DNA of 64,000 bases from Tenacibaculum finnmarkense genomovar ulcerans. GTDB lineage: Bacteria; Bacteroidota; Bacteroidia; Flavobacteriales; Flavobacteriaceae. The position numbers and the translations under genes are program-made. The notes beneath the pieces were generated by a model. That model did no database searches. It was not told the origin of the DNA and worked only from the letters and a program-made list of their open reading frames with translations. Shown here one piece after another: positions 50,001-59,144 of the stretch; position 1 is the first letter of the stretch; every line of letters begins with the position of its first letter. The DNA is taken from assembly GCF_900239495.1 (NCBI RefSeq), contig NZ_OENE01000004.1:62001-126000 (forward strand), in the 5' to 3' direction.

Positions 50001-53000
50001 GTGTTACTTGGGCTGTTATTGCTTGTTTTTTTGCTGTCATTACCTTTTGTGCAAAGTAAAATAGGCGCACAGGCCACCAATTGGTTAAATAAAGAATACA
50101 ACACTGATATTCTTGTAAAAAAGATTGATTTCTCTTGGCTAGGAAGCGTTCAACTAAAAGGTATTGAAATTAGAGACCATCATAAAGATACCCTTATTTT
50201 TGTTGAAAATTTAAGCACTTCACTTTTAAATGCCAAAAGAATATTAGATAATAAAGTTAATTTAGGCGATGCTTCTTTGCGTGGGGTTTATTTTAATATG
50301 AAAAAATACAAAGGTGAGCAGGATGATAATATTGCAATATTTATAGATCGTTTTGATAGCGATACGCCAAAAGATAGTCTGTCAAGTGTTTTTGTTTTAA
50401 AAAGTGATAAAATAGCTGTTGAAAATTTAACTTTTAAGTTTTTAGATGCCAATAAAAAAGACCCGTTGGAGTTTGCGGCGTATCATGCAAGTGGTAATTT
50501 ATTAGATTTTTCTATAAAAGGCCCCGATGTTTCTTTAAAAATGAGAAACATGTGTTTTTCTGAAAACAGGGGCATTAATATAACCAATATGTCTACGGAT
50601 TTCACCTACACAAAATCATTTATGAATTTTGATAAAACAGTGTTGGAAACCGATAATAAATCAAAAATAAAAGGGGCTATTAAATTAAGGTATAAAAGAG
50701 AAGATTTTGTTAATTTTAATGATAAAGTAAGGTTTAGGGCTAAAATATTAAAAAGTGCCGTTTCAATTAAAGATATTAGCAAATTATATAACGAATTAAG
50801 CGGTAATGATATGCTCTATTTTACAGGAAATATGAAGGGCGTTTTAAATAATTTTAGCCTAAATAATGTGCGTCTTCATTCTCGAAAAGGAATGAAGATT
50901 ATAGGAAACATGGGCTTTGTAAATGCGATAAAAAAAGAAAGAGGTTTTATTTTTGATGCCGATTTTAAAAATGTTACTGCAAATTATGGGCAATTAAAAA
51001 GCGTGCTTCCAAATTTATTAGGCAAGTCGTTACCTTCTGAATTTCAGCGATTAGGGGATTTTACACTGCAGGGTTTGGTGAAAATTACACCCGAGCAAAT
51101 GGAGGCGACTATTTCGGTAAAATCGGAAATAGGAACGACTATTTCTGATTTGCAATTAACCAATATTGATGATATTGACAAGGCTAGTTATGTAGGAGAG
51201 TTGGCACTTATAGATTTTGATTTAGGTGTTTTTTCAAACAATCCGACCCTTGGTAAAATATCATTAAAAGCCGATGTAGATGGTCGTGGTTTTAATTTAG
51301 AAAACATAAACACAGTTGCTATTGGTAAAATTAGCAGCTTAGAATTTAACAAGTATAATTACAAAGATTTATATATTAACGGGCAGTTTCAAAATAAAAA
51401 ATTTGACGGTGTTTTAAATGCAAAAGATGAAAATTTTAAGCTGAATTTTGAAGGTTTGGCCGATTTTTCATCAGCAATCAATAAATTTGATTTCATTGCC
51501 AATATTGATCAAATTGATTTGAAAAAAACAAGCCTTTTTACGCGGGATAGTATTGCTCAATTAAAAGGGGTTGTTAATTTGAATATTTCAGGGAATACTT
51601 TTGATGATATTATAGGTAAAGCAACTTTTAAAAATGTAGCGTACAAAAATCAAAAAAAAGAATACCTGTTTGAAAATTTTGAAATAAATTCATCGGTAAA
51701 AGATAGTATAAAAACCATTGAAGTAAATTCAAAAGAAATTGTTACAGGTGTTTTAAGAGGAAAGTTTTCTTTTGAAGAGTTAATACCGATTACCCAAAAT
51801 GCCTTAGGAAGTGTTTACACGAATTACCTGCCTAATAAAGTAGCGCCAAATCAGTTTTTAGAATTTGATTTTACTATTTATAATCAAATTATCGATGTGT
51901 TTTTACCAAACATAGCTATTGCTGAAAACACCAAGTTAAAAGGGCGAATTAATGCCGATAAAAATGCTTTGAAACTAAAGTTTTCATCACCAGAAATTGA
52001 TGTTTACAAAAGTGCTATTCAAAATATTGTGTTAAGAATGGATACTAAAAATCCGCTGTATAACACGCATTTAAAGGCTGGGAAAATAAATACGCCATAT
52101 TATAATATTAAAAAATTAAACTTACTAAACAGAACTCAAAACGATACTTTATTTTTTAAATCGGTATTTAAAGGTGGGAAAAATTATTCAGAAGGCTTTA
52201 ATCTTGATTTTTATTATACGATTAACGAATTGCAAAAATCAGTTGTTGGTATTCAAAAATCGACTTTTAATTACAAAGGATTTGATTGGATTATTAATAA
52301 AACATCAGATAAAAAACACAAAGTTGCTTTTGATTTAAAAAAGAAAACCTACGAAATAAGTCCATTTTTAGTAGAGTCTGATCAGCAAAAAATTGAATTT
52401 AAAGGAATTGTTAAAGACAGTACGTATAAAAATTTGAATGCCCGTTTTACCAAAGTAAAATTAGCAAGTTTTTTACCACTTATAGATGATTTGAGCTTAG
52501 CGGGAAATTTAAGTGGTGCTGTTGATTTACAACAAAAAGAAGGCAAAATAGCGCCAAAGGGAAACCTATCAATAACAAATTTTAAAATAAATAACCTGGC
52601 TCAAGGAACTTTAGCAATGGAAGTTTCAGGTGATAATTCTTTTGAAAAATATAAGGTAAACCTATCATTGATTAATGATTCGGTAAAAAATATTTCAGCT
52701 ATTGGAACTCTTGATTTTTCAAAAAACAAGCCAACTATTTCTTTAAAAACAGCTTTAGAAAACTATGAATTAACGGCATTCAGCCCTTTAGGAAAAGATG
52801 TTTTAAACAGGCTTAGAGGGAATGTTTCTGGAGGTTTTACGGCAACAGGTTTTTTAGATAATCCAAATTTTCAAGGTGTATTAAATGTTGAGAAAGCGGG
52901 GCTTTCTTTTCCGTATTTAAATGTTGATTTTGATTTAAAAGGAAACACCAAGGTTCTTTTAGATAAACAACAATTTAAACTTAATAATGTTTTATTAACC

Positions 53001-54413
53001 GATACAAAACATAAAACACAAGGAACATTATCGGGGTATATTGCGCATCAAAATTTTAAAGATTGGTATTTAAAATTAGATATTGACACTAAAAATTTAC
53101 TAATTTTAGACACCAAAGAAACCGTAACATCATCTTATTACGGAACAGGTTTTTTAGATGGAAATGCCGAAATTAGAGGGCTTACCAATAATTTAGATAT
53201 TGTTATTAATGGGAAAACAAATAAAGGAACGCTGTTTGTAATTCCGTTAAGCGATGTAAAAACAATTGATAATTACAAATTAATCCGTTTTAAAACGGAA
53301 AAACCAACCGTTGAAAATGCGCATCAAACCATAAAAGATATAAAAGGGCTCGATTTAAAAATAAATTTAGAGGTAACTAAAGATGCTGTAGCCCAAGTGG
53401 TAATTGATAAGGTTTCAGGAAGTGATTTAAAAGGAAGTGGTATTGGTAATTTAAGAATAGACATCAATACGCTTGGTAAGTTTAAAATGTATGGCGATTT
53501 TGAAATTCACAAAGGAATGTATAATTTTAAGTACGCAGGAATATCAAAACCCTTTGCGGTTCAAAAAGGCGGGCGAATTTCGTGGAATGGAAACCCGTAC
53601 GAGGCGGAATTAGACTTGGTTGCGGTTTATAAAACCAAAGCAAACCCTGCGCAATTATTAGATAATATTAATTCAAATCGTAAAATTCCGATTAATTTAT
53701 ACACCAAAATAACAGGCGGATTGTTTAGTTCAAAACAAGAATTTGATATTAAAATTCCTAATGCGAATTCAACAGTAGCGTCTGAATTAGAGTTTATTTT
53801 AAACGGAAATGATTTGAATACTAAAATGCAGCATTTTTCATTTTTATTAGCTTTTGGTACTTTTTATAATGAAGAAACAATTGGTAATAGTGCGGCAAGT
53901 GGTTTAACAGGTACCGCATCGGAAATAGCTTCAAGTATTTTAACAGGCATGTTAAATAGTGAGGGTAGTAAATTTCAATTAGGGCTAGGTTATACACAGG
54001 GCGATAGCGGAAATGGCGAGGAAATTAATAATTTAAAATCAGACGATCAGGTAGATGTTTCTATTTCTACTCAATTAAGTGATCGGGTGCTTGTCAATGG
54101 TAAGGTAGGCGTTCCGGTGGGGGCAAATACCCAAACAAGTATTATAGGCGAGGTTAAAGTTGAGGTATTATTAAATAAAGAAGGTAGTTTAAGGGCAACT
54201 GTTTTTAACCGACAAAATGAAGTGCAATATTCAACTGAAGAAGAGGGATATACTCAAGGTGTAGGGCTTTCGTATCAAGTGAATTTTAATAACCTATCAG
54301 AGCTTTCTCAAAAAATAGGCTTAAAAAAACCACCTAAAAAAGACAGTATAAAACCTATAAAAAGTAGGTTAATTAAGTTTAAAAAATCAGTAAAAAAGAA
54401 GCATAAAAATTAG
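50001..54413 (+). CDS. TamB/translocation-assembly-module-like AsmA-family protein
   Basis: 1470 residues from the GTG at 50001. A hydrophobic N-terminal anchor (LLGLLLLVFLLSLPFV) is followed by a very long series of beta-rich repeats, ending with the conserved TamB domain (FKMYGDFEIHKGMYNFKYAG, KGGRISWNGNPYEAELDLVAVYKTKA, and a C-terminal VDVSISTQLSDRVLVNGKVGVPVG). It spans the periplasm and forms a groove that moves phospholipids or assists outer-membrane protein assembly. Only a GTG is available in this frame, yet coding-like, lysine-rich residues (KKIKNILYRGSKY) precede it back to 49956, so a rare ATT/ATA start upstream is possible. Confidence 0.88.
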   Translation: MLLGLLLLVFLLSLPFVQSKIGAQATNWLNKEYNTDILVKKIDFSWLGSVQLKGIEIRDHHKDTLIFVENLSTSLLNAKRILDNKVNLGDASLRGVYFNMKKYKGEQDDNIAIFIDRFDSDTPKDSLSSVFVLKSDKIAVENLTFKFLDANKKDPLEFAAYHASGNLLDFSIKGPDVSLKMRNMCFSENRGINITNMSTDFTYTKSFMNFDKTVLETDNKSKIKGAIKLRYKREDFVNFNDKVRFRAKILKSAVSIKDISKLYNELSGNDMLYFTGNMKGVLNNFSLNNVRLHSRKGMKIIGNMGFVNAIKKERGFIFDADFKNVTANYGQLKSVLPNLLGKSLPSEFQRLGDFTLQGLVKITPEQMEATISVKSEIGTTISDLQLTNIDDIDKASYVGELALIDFDLGVFSNNPTLGKISLKADVDGRGFNLENINTVAIGKISSLEFNKYNYKDLYINGQFQNKKFDGVLNAKDENFKLNFEGLADFSSAINKFDFIANIDQIDLKKTSLFTRDSIAQLKGVVNLNISGNTFDDIIGKATFKNVAYKNQKKEYLFENFEINSSVKDSIKTIEVNSKEIVTGVLRGKFSFEELIPITQNALGSVYTNYLPNKVAPNQFLEFDFTIYNQIIDVFLPNIAIAENTKLKGRINADKNALKLKFSSPEIDVYKSAIQNIVLRMDTKNPLYNTHLKAGKINTPYYNIKKLNLLNRTQNDTLFFKSVFKGGKNYSEGFNLDFYYTINELQKSVVGIQKSTFNYKGFDWIINKTSDKKHKVAFDLKKKTYEISPFLVESDQQKIEFKGIVKDSTYKNLNARFTKVKLASFLPLIDDLSLAGNLSGAVDLQQKEGKIAPKGNLSITNFKINNLAQGTLAMEVSGDNSFEKYKVNLSLINDSVKNISAIGTLDFSKNKPTISLKTALENYELTAFSPLGKDVLNRLRGNVSGGFTATGFLDNPNFQGVLNVEKAGLSFPYLNVDFDLKGNTKVLLDKQQFKLNNVLLTDTKHKTQGTLSGYIAHQNFKDWYLKLDIDTKNLLILDTKETVTSSYYGTGFLDGNAEIRGLTNNLDIVINGKTNKGTLFVIPLSDVKTIDNYKLIRFKTEKPTVENAHQTIKDIKGLDLKINLEVTKDAVAQVVIDKVSGSDLKGSGIGNLRIDINTLGKFKMYGDFEIHKGMYNFKYAGISKPFAVQKGGRISWNGNPYEAELDLVAVYKTKANPAQLLDNINSNRKIPINLYTKITGGLFSSKQEFDIKIPNANSTVASELEFILNGNDLNTKMQHFSFLLAFGTFYNEETIGNSAASGLTGTASEIASSILTGMLNSEGSKFQLGLGYTQGDSGNGEEINNLKSDDQVDVSISTQLSDRVLVNGKVGVPVGANTQTSIIGEVKVEVLLNKEGSLRATVFNRQNEVQYSTEEEGYTQGVGLSYQVNFNNLSELSQKIGLKKPPKKDSIKPIKSRLIKFKKSVKKKHKN

Positions 54414-55334
54414 ATGAACAGAACCAAAAAAGATTATTTAGTAATCATGTTAAAAGGAATTGCAATGGGCGCAGCAGACGTTGTTCCAGGCGTTTCAGGA
54501 GGAACAATTGCATTTATTTCAGGGATTTATGAAGAATTGTTAAACGCTATAAGTGCTGTTAATTTAGGCTTATTTAAAATCTTAAAAAAAGAGGGGTTTA
54601 AAAGTGCTTGGAAGCAATTAAACGGGAATTTTTTAGCAGCTCTTTTTACAGGGATTTTTATCAGTATTATTTCTTTAGCCAAAGCAATTAAATGGTTGTT
54701 AACAAACCAACCAATTTTATTATGGGCGTTCTTTTTTGGGCTGGTATTGGCAAGTATTATTTACATTGCAAAACAAATAAAACAGTGGAATTTTAAAGGG
54801 ATATCTATTGGTGTTTTAGGTGTTTTCTTCGGATATTTAATTACGGTTTTACCTGCTGTTAATGGGCAGGAAGTTAGTTATTTATTCTTAGTTTTTTCAG
54901 GGGCAATTGCTTCTTGCGCTATGATTTTACCAGGAATTTCAGGGTCTTATATTTTATTGTTAATTGGTGTTTATCCATTAGTGATGAGTGCTTTAACTAA
55001 TAGAGAGTTAAAAACAATTTCGGCAATTTTAATAGGGGTTGTAATAGGGCTAACCACTTTTTCAAAACTATTAAAATGGTTGTTTTATAATTATAAAAAT
55101 GAAATGTTAATTGCTTTAACAGGTCTGATGTTGGGGTCTTTAAACAAAGTTTGGCCTTGGAAAACAGTTTTAACAACCTATACCGACAGACATGGCGTTG
55201 TAAAACCACTTTTAGAAAAAAGTGTATTGCCTTTTTCTTATGACGGAAACCCTGAATTAATGTATGCTTCAATATTAATTATTATAGGATTTTCATTAAT
55301 TTTATTACTAGAAAAATTAGCCGTAAAAAAATAA
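54414..55334 (+). CDS. DUF368 membrane protein (polyprenyl-phosphate translocase family), first copy
   Basis: 306 residues, about eight membrane segments. Duplicated DUF368 signature: ADVVPGVSGGTIAF near residue 25 and MILPGISGSYILLLIGVY near 170. DUF368 proteins (PopT) were shown in other bacteria to flip undecaprenyl phosphate back across the inner membrane for reuse in envelope synthesis. The ATG follows the TamB stop directly. A paralogue follows 47 bases downstream. Confidence 0.88.
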   Translation: MNRTKKDYLVIMLKGIAMGAADVVPGVSGGTIAFISGIYEELLNAISAVNLGLFKILKKEGFKSAWKQLNGNFLAALFTGIFISIISLAKAIKWLLTNQPILLWAFFFGLVLASIIYIAKQIKQWNFKGISIGVLGVFFGYLITVLPAVNGQEVSYLFLVFSGAIASCAMILPGISGSYILLLIGVYPLVMSALTNRELKTISAILIGVVIGLTTFSKLLKWLFYNYKNEMLIALTGLMLGSLNKVWPWKTVLTTYTDRHGVVKPLLEKSVLPFSYDGNPELMYASILIIIGFSLILLLEKLAVKK

Positions 55335-55381
55335 TAAAAATCGGTTAAAAAACAACTACTTTAGTCTTTTTAATTTTAAGA

Positions 55382-56395
55382 ATGTATAAGCAACAACAGC
55401 GCACATTATTACAAAAAACACTGCTTTTTTTTAAAGGAATGACCATGGGTGGTGCTAATAAAGTCCCCGGTGTTTCTGGCGGAATGGTGGCTTTTGTAAT
55501 GGGTTTTTATGAAGAACTTATTTTTTCTTTTCAGCGGATAAACGGCAAGGCTTTTAAATTACTTTTTAACGGACGTTTTAAAAGTTTTGCTAACTATACA
55601 AATTTGCAATTTTTAGCACTGGTAATGCTAGGAAGTATGTGCAGTTATTTTACCATTTCGTTAGTATTAGATTATTTTTTAAAAAACAATGAAGGCTATG
55701 TTTGGTCGTGGTTTTTTGGGATGATTTTAGGCTCTATTTATTATCTTTCAAAAGATTTTAACGATTGGAAATTAAAAAATATTATCGCCTTAATTATTGG
55801 TGTTTCTATTGGTGTTTTTATCAGTTTTTTAACTCCTGCAAAAGAAAATGATAATCTTTGGTTTGTTTTTATTTGTGGAATTATAGGTGTTTCAGGCATG
55901 ACACTTCCTGGGTTATCAGGTTCTTTTATTTTAATTTTATTAGGAAATTACGTATTGTTATTGGTAGACAGCGTTAATGTTTTTGCTGGTATTGTAACGA
56001 GCTTGTTGTCGGGTAATTTTGAAGTATTAAAAGATCCTATAAAAATAAGATATTTAAAAATTATAAGTGTTTTTACCATCGGTTCTGTTTTTGGTTTGGT
56101 GTCAATTTCACATGTTTTAGGTTATGTTTTAAAACGATGGCATCAATTAGTAACGGCTCTTATTATCGGTTTTATAACAGGTTCGTTAGGTATTGTTTGG
56201 CCTTGGAAAAAAACACTCTTTAAAGTAAATGAACAAGGTTTTTTATTGGATAAAAAAGGACATAAAATTGTGGAAAATTACCAGCGATTTATTCCTGATT
56301 TAGCACTACAAGAAACATGGGTTTCAATAGGTTTTATCCTTTTTGGTATCGCCTTAATTTTAATAATAGATTATTATGGAAGAAAAAGAAGTTAA
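55382..56395 (+). CDS. DUF368 membrane protein (polyprenyl-phosphate translocase family), second copy
   Basis: 337 residues, same fold as its neighbour: GANKVPGVSGGMVAF near residue 30 and MTLPGLSGSFILILLGNYVLLL near 180, and the shared GSLGIVWPWKKTL / GSLNKVWPWKTVL segment. It clearly arose by duplication, but differs enough (e.g. NKVPG for DVVPG) to suggest division of labour. The stop overlaps the first possible aroE start. Confidence 0.88.
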   Translation: MYKQQQRTLLQKTLLFFKGMTMGGANKVPGVSGGMVAFVMGFYEELIFSFQRINGKAFKLLFNGRFKSFANYTNLQFLALVMLGSMCSYFTISLVLDYFLKNNEGYVWSWFFGMILGSIYYLSKDFNDWKLKNIIALIIGVSIGVFISFLTPAKENDNLWFVFICGIIGVSGMTLPGLSGSFILILLGNYVLLLVDSVNVFAGIVTSLLSGNFEVLKDPIKIRYLKIISVFTIGSVFGLVSISHVLGYVLKRWHQLVTALIIGFITGSLGIVWPWKKTLFKVNEQGFLLDKKGHKIVENYQRFIPDLALQETWVSIGFILFGIALILIIDYYGRKRS

Positions 56396-57137
56396 AAAAA
56401 TGTATGCTTTGGTAGGGAAAAATATTTCATATTCCTTTTCAAAAGGATATTTTACCAATAAATTTAAAGAATTAGGGCTTGAAACAAGCGAATATGTAAA
56501 TTTTGATATTCAGTCAATAGAAGAATTATCAGCAAAAATAAAAGAAAATAAAACGACTTTAAAAGGAATGAATGTAACAATTCCTTATAAATTGGACGTT
56601 TTTAATTTTTTAGATGAAATAGATAAAAAAGCCCGAAAAATAGGTGCAGTAAACACTATTAAAATCTCTAAAAAAGGAAAATTAATAGGTTTTAATACCG
56701 ATGTTTATGGTTTTAAAAAATCCTTGAAACCATTATTAAAAAATCATCATAAAAAAGCCTTGATTTTAGGAACAGGAGGCGCATCGAAAGCGGTGGCGTA
56801 TGTGCTTAAAAAATTAGGCATTACCTATTATTTCGTTTCTAGAAATCCGAAGGGTAAAAAAGAGGTTTCTTACCAGAGTTTATCTAAAGAAATAATAGAA
56901 ACACATCATTTAATAATTAATTGCACACCTTTAGGAACACATCCAAATATTAAAGATTGCCCTGATATTCCGTATCAATTTATCGGTAAAAAACACCTGC
57001 TTTTTGACTTAATTTACAACCCCGAAATAACTACATTTTTAAGTAAAGGACAAGAAAAAAATGCTGCCATAAAAAATGGTTTAGAAATGCTAGAACAACA
57101 GGCTGAAAAAGCTTGGAAAATTTGGAATAATAGTTAA
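56376..57137 (+). CDS. aroE: AroE, shikimate dehydrogenase
   Basis: 253 residues from the ATG at 56376, which overlaps the previous gene by 20 bases; the ATG at 56400 (start MYALVGKN) is equally plausible and avoids the overlap. It reduces 3-dehydroshikimate with NADPH. Marks: SYSFSKGYF shikimate site, MNVTIPYK with the catalytic lysine, GTGGASKAV nucleotide loop, NTDVYGF and the C-terminal NGLEMLEQQA. Confidence 0.94.
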   Translation: MEEKEVKKMYALVGKNISYSFSKGYFTNKFKELGLETSEYVNFDIQSIEELSAKIKENKTTLKGMNVTIPYKLDVFNFLDEIDKKARKIGAVNTIKISKKGKLIGFNTDVYGFKKSLKPLLKNHHKKALILGTGGASKAVAYVLKKLGITYYFVSRNPKGKKEVSYQSLSKEIIETHHLIINCTPLGTHPNIKDCPDIPYQFIGKKHLLFDLIYNPEITTFLSKGQEKNAAIKNGLEMLEQQAEKAWKIWNNS

Positions 57138-57159
57138 CAATAAGTTATTGAAAATAAAA

Positions 57160-57189
57160 TTTGGTATTCTATAAGAATCCGTATATTTA
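57160..57189 (+). promoter_or_regulatory. Promoter before the DUF349 gene
   Basis: TTTG (57160-57163), 18 bases, TATATTTA (57182-57189): near-consensus Bacteroidota promoter 37 bases before the ATG. Confidence 0.45.
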
Positions 57190-57225
57190 TAAAATAAATA
57201 ATCAAGGAACTTAAACATTGTAGAT

Positions 57226-59070
57226 ATGTTAGAAAATAACGAAAAAGAATTACAAGAATCAATTGCTGAACAAGTTACTCAGGTGCAAGTAGCAACAGAA
57301 AATGCAGTAAACGCAGTAGAGAGTGAGGTAGCTAATGAAGCTGAAAAAGTTGATGAAAAGCATGAAATACCAATGCTAGATTACGCTACAATGGAGTTAG
57401 ATACTTTGGTAGCGGAATTAAGTAAGTTGTTAGACGGCTATCAAATACAGCAATTAAAAACCAATATTGACGCGATTAAAAATGCTTTTAATGCGAAATT
57501 TGGTGATTTAGTTGCACAAAAAAAGGCAGTGTTTTTAGCGGAAGGTGGAAATATAATAGATTTTCAGTTTTCAAGCCCTATTAAAGCAGAATACAACAAA
57601 TTATTAGGCGAGTACAAAGCAAAAAGAGATGCTCATTATGCGAGGTTAGAAAATCAGCTAAAGGAAAATTTAGACAGTAGAAATGTTTTAATTGATGCGT
57701 TAAAAACATTGATTGAAAAAGCTGATGGAAAAACAATGTATAATGATTTCCAGGAAATTCAAAAGAAATGGCGAACTATTGGACCTGTACCAAAAACAAA
57801 ATACAATGATACTTGGAAAATTTACCATCATCATGTAGAGCGTTTTTATGATTTATTAGACTTAAATAAAGATTTTAGAGAGCTAGACTTTAAACATAAT
57901 TTAGAAGAAAAATTAAAAATAATTACCCATGCAGAGGCTTTAAATGAAGTTGCTGATGTAAATGTAGCCTTTAAAGATTTACAAGATTTACACCGTATTT
58001 GGAAAGAAGAAATAGGACCTGTAGGTAAAGAACATAGAGAAGATGTTTGGGGTAAATTTAGCGAAGCTACTAAAAAAATACACGATAAGCGTCATCAATA
58101 TTTTAGAGAATTAAAATCTAAATATCAAGAAATGATTGATGCAAAGTTAGTGGTTATTGAAGAAATAAATGCCTTTGATACTTCCGCTAATAACTCACAC
58201 AACGATTGGCAAAAAAGTATTGTAGAACTTGAAAAACTACGTAAAAAATACTTTGACATCGGAAAATTACCTTATAACAAAAGTGAAGCTGTTTGGCAAC
58301 AATTTAAAAATGCGACCAAAAAATTTAACAGCGCAAAAAATGTTTTTTATAAGGCAGAAAAAAGTACTCAAAACGATAATTTAAAAAATAAAATTGCGTT
58401 AATAGAACTTGCCGAAAGTATAAAAGATAGCGATGATTGGGAAGAGGCAACCAATACCATGAAGCGTATTCAATCTGATTGGAAAAAAATTGGTCATGTG
58501 CCAAGAAAATTTTCGGACGATATTTGGAAGCGTTTTAAAGATGCTTGTAATTTCTATTTTGACAGATTACACGCTCAAAAGAACGAGCAAAATAAAGAGC
58601 AATTAGAACTTGTTGCAGCTAAAAAAGAGTTTATAGAGCAATTAAAAGCATCTGAAAACTTAACCTTAGAAAATATTAAAGAGCGTATTTCACAGTGGAG
58701 AGCTTTAGGTTTTTTACCAAGAAATGCACGTCATTTAGATGAAAAATTCAACAAAGCTGTTGATGCGCATTTAGGAAACTTAAATATGAGTAAAAGCGAC
58801 ATCGAGCTGATGAAGTTTAAAAATTCTATTGATACGTATTTATCTCAAAAAGACTTTAAAAAATTAGACAACGAACAATATTTTATCCGTAAAAAAATAG
58901 ATGAAACTGTTCGTGAAATGCAACAATTAGAAAATAACTTAGGGTTCTTTTCAAATGCAAAACCTGACAATCCTTTGGTTTTAAATGTTCGTAAAGGAAT
59001 CCAAGAATTTAAAGATCAGTTAGATGTTTGGAAAGCAAAATTAAATTATATCAAAAAATTAGATTACTAG
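57226..59070 (+). CDS. DUF349 repeat protein
   Basis: 614 residues, cytoplasmic, almost all helical. After an acidic N-terminus come several DUF349 units, each with a Trp-anchored pattern: EIQKKWRTIGPVPKTKYNDTWKIYHHH, LHRIWKEEIGPVGKEHREDVW, KYFDIGKLPYNKSEAVWQQF, IQSDWKKIGHVPRKFSDDIWKRF, ISQWRALGFLPRNARHLDEKF. These repeats are of unknown function; some RNA-related roles have been suggested. It has its own promoter and terminator. Confidence 0.9.
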   Translation: MLENNEKELQESIAEQVTQVQVATENAVNAVESEVANEAEKVDEKHEIPMLDYATMELDTLVAELSKLLDGYQIQQLKTNIDAIKNAFNAKFGDLVAQKKAVFLAEGGNIIDFQFSSPIKAEYNKLLGEYKAKRDAHYARLENQLKENLDSRNVLIDALKTLIEKADGKTMYNDFQEIQKKWRTIGPVPKTKYNDTWKIYHHHVERFYDLLDLNKDFRELDFKHNLEEKLKIITHAEALNEVADVNVAFKDLQDLHRIWKEEIGPVGKEHREDVWGKFSEATKKIHDKRHQYFRELKSKYQEMIDAKLVVIEEINAFDTSANNSHNDWQKSIVELEKLRKKYFDIGKLPYNKSEAVWQQFKNATKKFNSAKNVFYKAEKSTQNDNLKNKIALIELAESIKDSDDWEEATNTMKRIQSDWKKIGHVPRKFSDDIWKRFKDACNFYFDRLHAQKNEQNKEQLELVAAKKEFIEQLKASENLTLENIKERISQWRALGFLPRNARHLDEKFNKAVDAHLGNLNMSKSDIELMKFKNSIDTYLSQKDFKKLDNEQYFIRKKIDETVREMQQLENNLGFFSNAKPDNPLVLNVRKGIQEFKDQLDVWKAKLNYIKKLDY

Positions 59071-59092
59071 ATTTAATTTTTAATTAAACATA

Positions 59093-59126
59093 AAAAAACT
59101 CGAATCCTATACGATTCGAGTTTTTT
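59093..59126. terminator. Bidirectional terminator between DUF349 and TonB-receptor genes
   Basis: AAAAAACTCGAATC (59093-59106) pairs perfectly with 59113-59126 around a 6-base loop, between convergent genes. Confidence 0.88.
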
Positions 59127-59144
59127 GTTTTAAAAAATAATGCG

